A DNA stretch of 5,511 bases from Candidatus Phycorickettsia trachydisci (GTDB lineage: Bacteria; Pseudomonadota; Alphaproteobacteria; Rickettsiales; Rickettsiaceae), in NCBI GenBank assembly GCA_945875085.1, contig CAMCJU010000065.1:1-5511 (forward strand), read 5' to 3'. Shown here piece after piece: positions 5,316 to 5,511 of the stretch (position 1 is its first letter; each line of letters begins with the position of its first letter). Under the pieces are notes generated by a model that was not told where the DNA came from, did not search any database, and saw only the letters and a program-made list of their open reading frames with translations. Position numbers and translations under genes: made by a program.

Positions 5316-5450
5316 TTGACATACTCCCCATAGCTAAAGCAAGGGGATTCTAAAGGTTCAGGCAATGGATGCCAAGAGATGAATCTCGACTAACTCCATC
5401 TAGCCTTACCGTAGATGCCCCTACGGCTAGTATATTAAGTGCTGCATTTA
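5316..5450 (-). ncRNA. Predicted TnpB omega-RNA (right-end RNA)
   Basis: In characterised TnpB elements a noncoding RNA overlaps the 3' part of tnpB, runs through the right-end hairpin and finishes with a guide copied from the DNA just outside the right end. The corresponding DNA here would be about 5450 to 5316, with the guide from 5315 downwards. The hairpin at 5346-5326 is directly visible; the RNA itself, its start and any processing are inferred from the family, and the upstream limit is approximate. Confidence 0.35.
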
Positions 5451-5511
5451 AATCTCTATCGCAACTATACCCACATTTACATTCAAAGACCCTATTTTTT
5501 AAAGCAAGGTT
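5350..5511 (-). CDS. tnpB: TnpB RNA-guided endonuclease, C-terminal fragment (runs off the window)
   Basis: The last 53 codons of tnpB enter from the right edge and end in TAG at 5352-5350. The fragment reads NRVFECKCGYSCDRDLNAAL and onward: the second half of the C-terminal zinc finger (CxC pair, C11 and C13 of the fragment) followed by DRDLNAALNI, the RuvC-III motif whose Asp is catalytic in TnpB nucleases. A 26-residue tail after NIL fits the variable C-terminus of the family. TnpB is the guide-RNA-directed nuclease of IS200/IS605 elements and the ancestor of Cas12. The key motif residues visible here are intact, with no frameshift, so the gene may be functional, but nearly all of it lies outside the window. 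The stop lies four bases before the right-end hairpin, the expected arrangement. Confidence 0.9.
   Translation of the reverse strand, partial: NLALKNRVFECKCGYSCDRDLNAALNILAVGASTVRLDGVSRDSSLGIHCLNL

Larger units (their letters stand above)
5316..5511 (-). mobile_element. Right end of an IS200/IS605-family element (partial)
   Basis: The stretch contains, on the minus strand, the 3' end of tnpB, a subterminal hairpin 21 bases long (5346-5326, CCCC...GGGG with an inner GCT/AGC stem), then GGGGAGTATGTCAA. The TCAA at 5319-5316 matches the kind of tetranucleotide cleaved at the right end of IS605-group elements, so I place the boundary at 5316. The element continues beyond the right edge of the window, so its left end and any tnpA cannot be judged. 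The boundary is inferred from family pattern; there is no target-site duplication to check, because this family makes none. Confidence 0.75.

Noticed and set aside
5269..5322. Short minus-strand ORF starting MSTLLMMGDEL across the IS boundary
   Set aside because: Only 17 codons, beginning in the IS right end and ending in flanking DNA; it is the read-out of the conserved IS end (ATGGGGAGTATGTCAA) rather than a gene.
1..5511. CRISPR array or phage/defence island
   Set aside because: No regularly spaced repeats beyond the single 10-bp tandem pair, and no cas, integrase or phage structural genes; TnpB is the only nuclease and belongs to an IS element.

Overview
The window is AT-rich DNA from an intracellular-type alphaproteobacterium, most likely a member of the Rickettsiales. 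Three things point there: the IspZ protein has the length and motifs I associate with Rickettsia-type IspZ, the elongator tRNA-Met has the alphaproteobacterial sequence pattern, and a symporter/histidine-kinase fusion and IS200/IS605 debris sit among sparse intergenic DNA. The order-level assignment is inference from remembered family sequences; no search was run.

Layout. Positions 1-294 hold no secure gene. They contain a hairpin at 108-128 that matches the IS200/IS605 right-end hairpin at the other edge of the window (18 of 21 positions), and a possible 41-codon ORF at 167-292. An elongator tRNA-Met (CAU) lies on the minus strand at 295-371 with its own -35/-10 promoter at 388-416. Upstream of it, reading leftward, is a tight three-gene minus-strand operon: a small cupredoxin-like lipoprotein (2147-1794), an FTR1/EfeU-type iron permease (1797-970, ATGA overlap) and the septation protein IspZ/YciB (966-427, 3-bp gap). 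The cupredoxin and permease form a minimal iron-uptake module without recognisable EfeB or EfeO partners in view; IspZ is an inner-membrane envelope protein carried along in the same transcript.

Positions 2148-2361 are a divergent promoter region with a perfect 10-bp tandem repeat and a plausible promoter on each side. The plus strand then carries a very large membrane sensor: a sodium:solute symporter (SSF) domain, a second bundle of about six membrane helices, and a complete HisKA/HATPase_c kinase. Its natural start appears to be ATG 2362, but codon 23 is an in-frame amber TAG (2428-2430). The rest of the frame to 5181 is intact with every kinase motif present. The gene is therefore either freshly broken, translated from an internal ATG at 2497 without its first membrane helix, or read through. 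A hairpin terminator overlaps its stop codon.

From 5316 to the right edge is the right end of an IS200/IS605-family element: the last 53 codons of TnpB (minus strand, running off the window), its right-end hairpin, and a likely RE cleavage motif. By analogy with other TnpB elements the same DNA should encode an omega-RNA whose guide lies in the flanking sequence.
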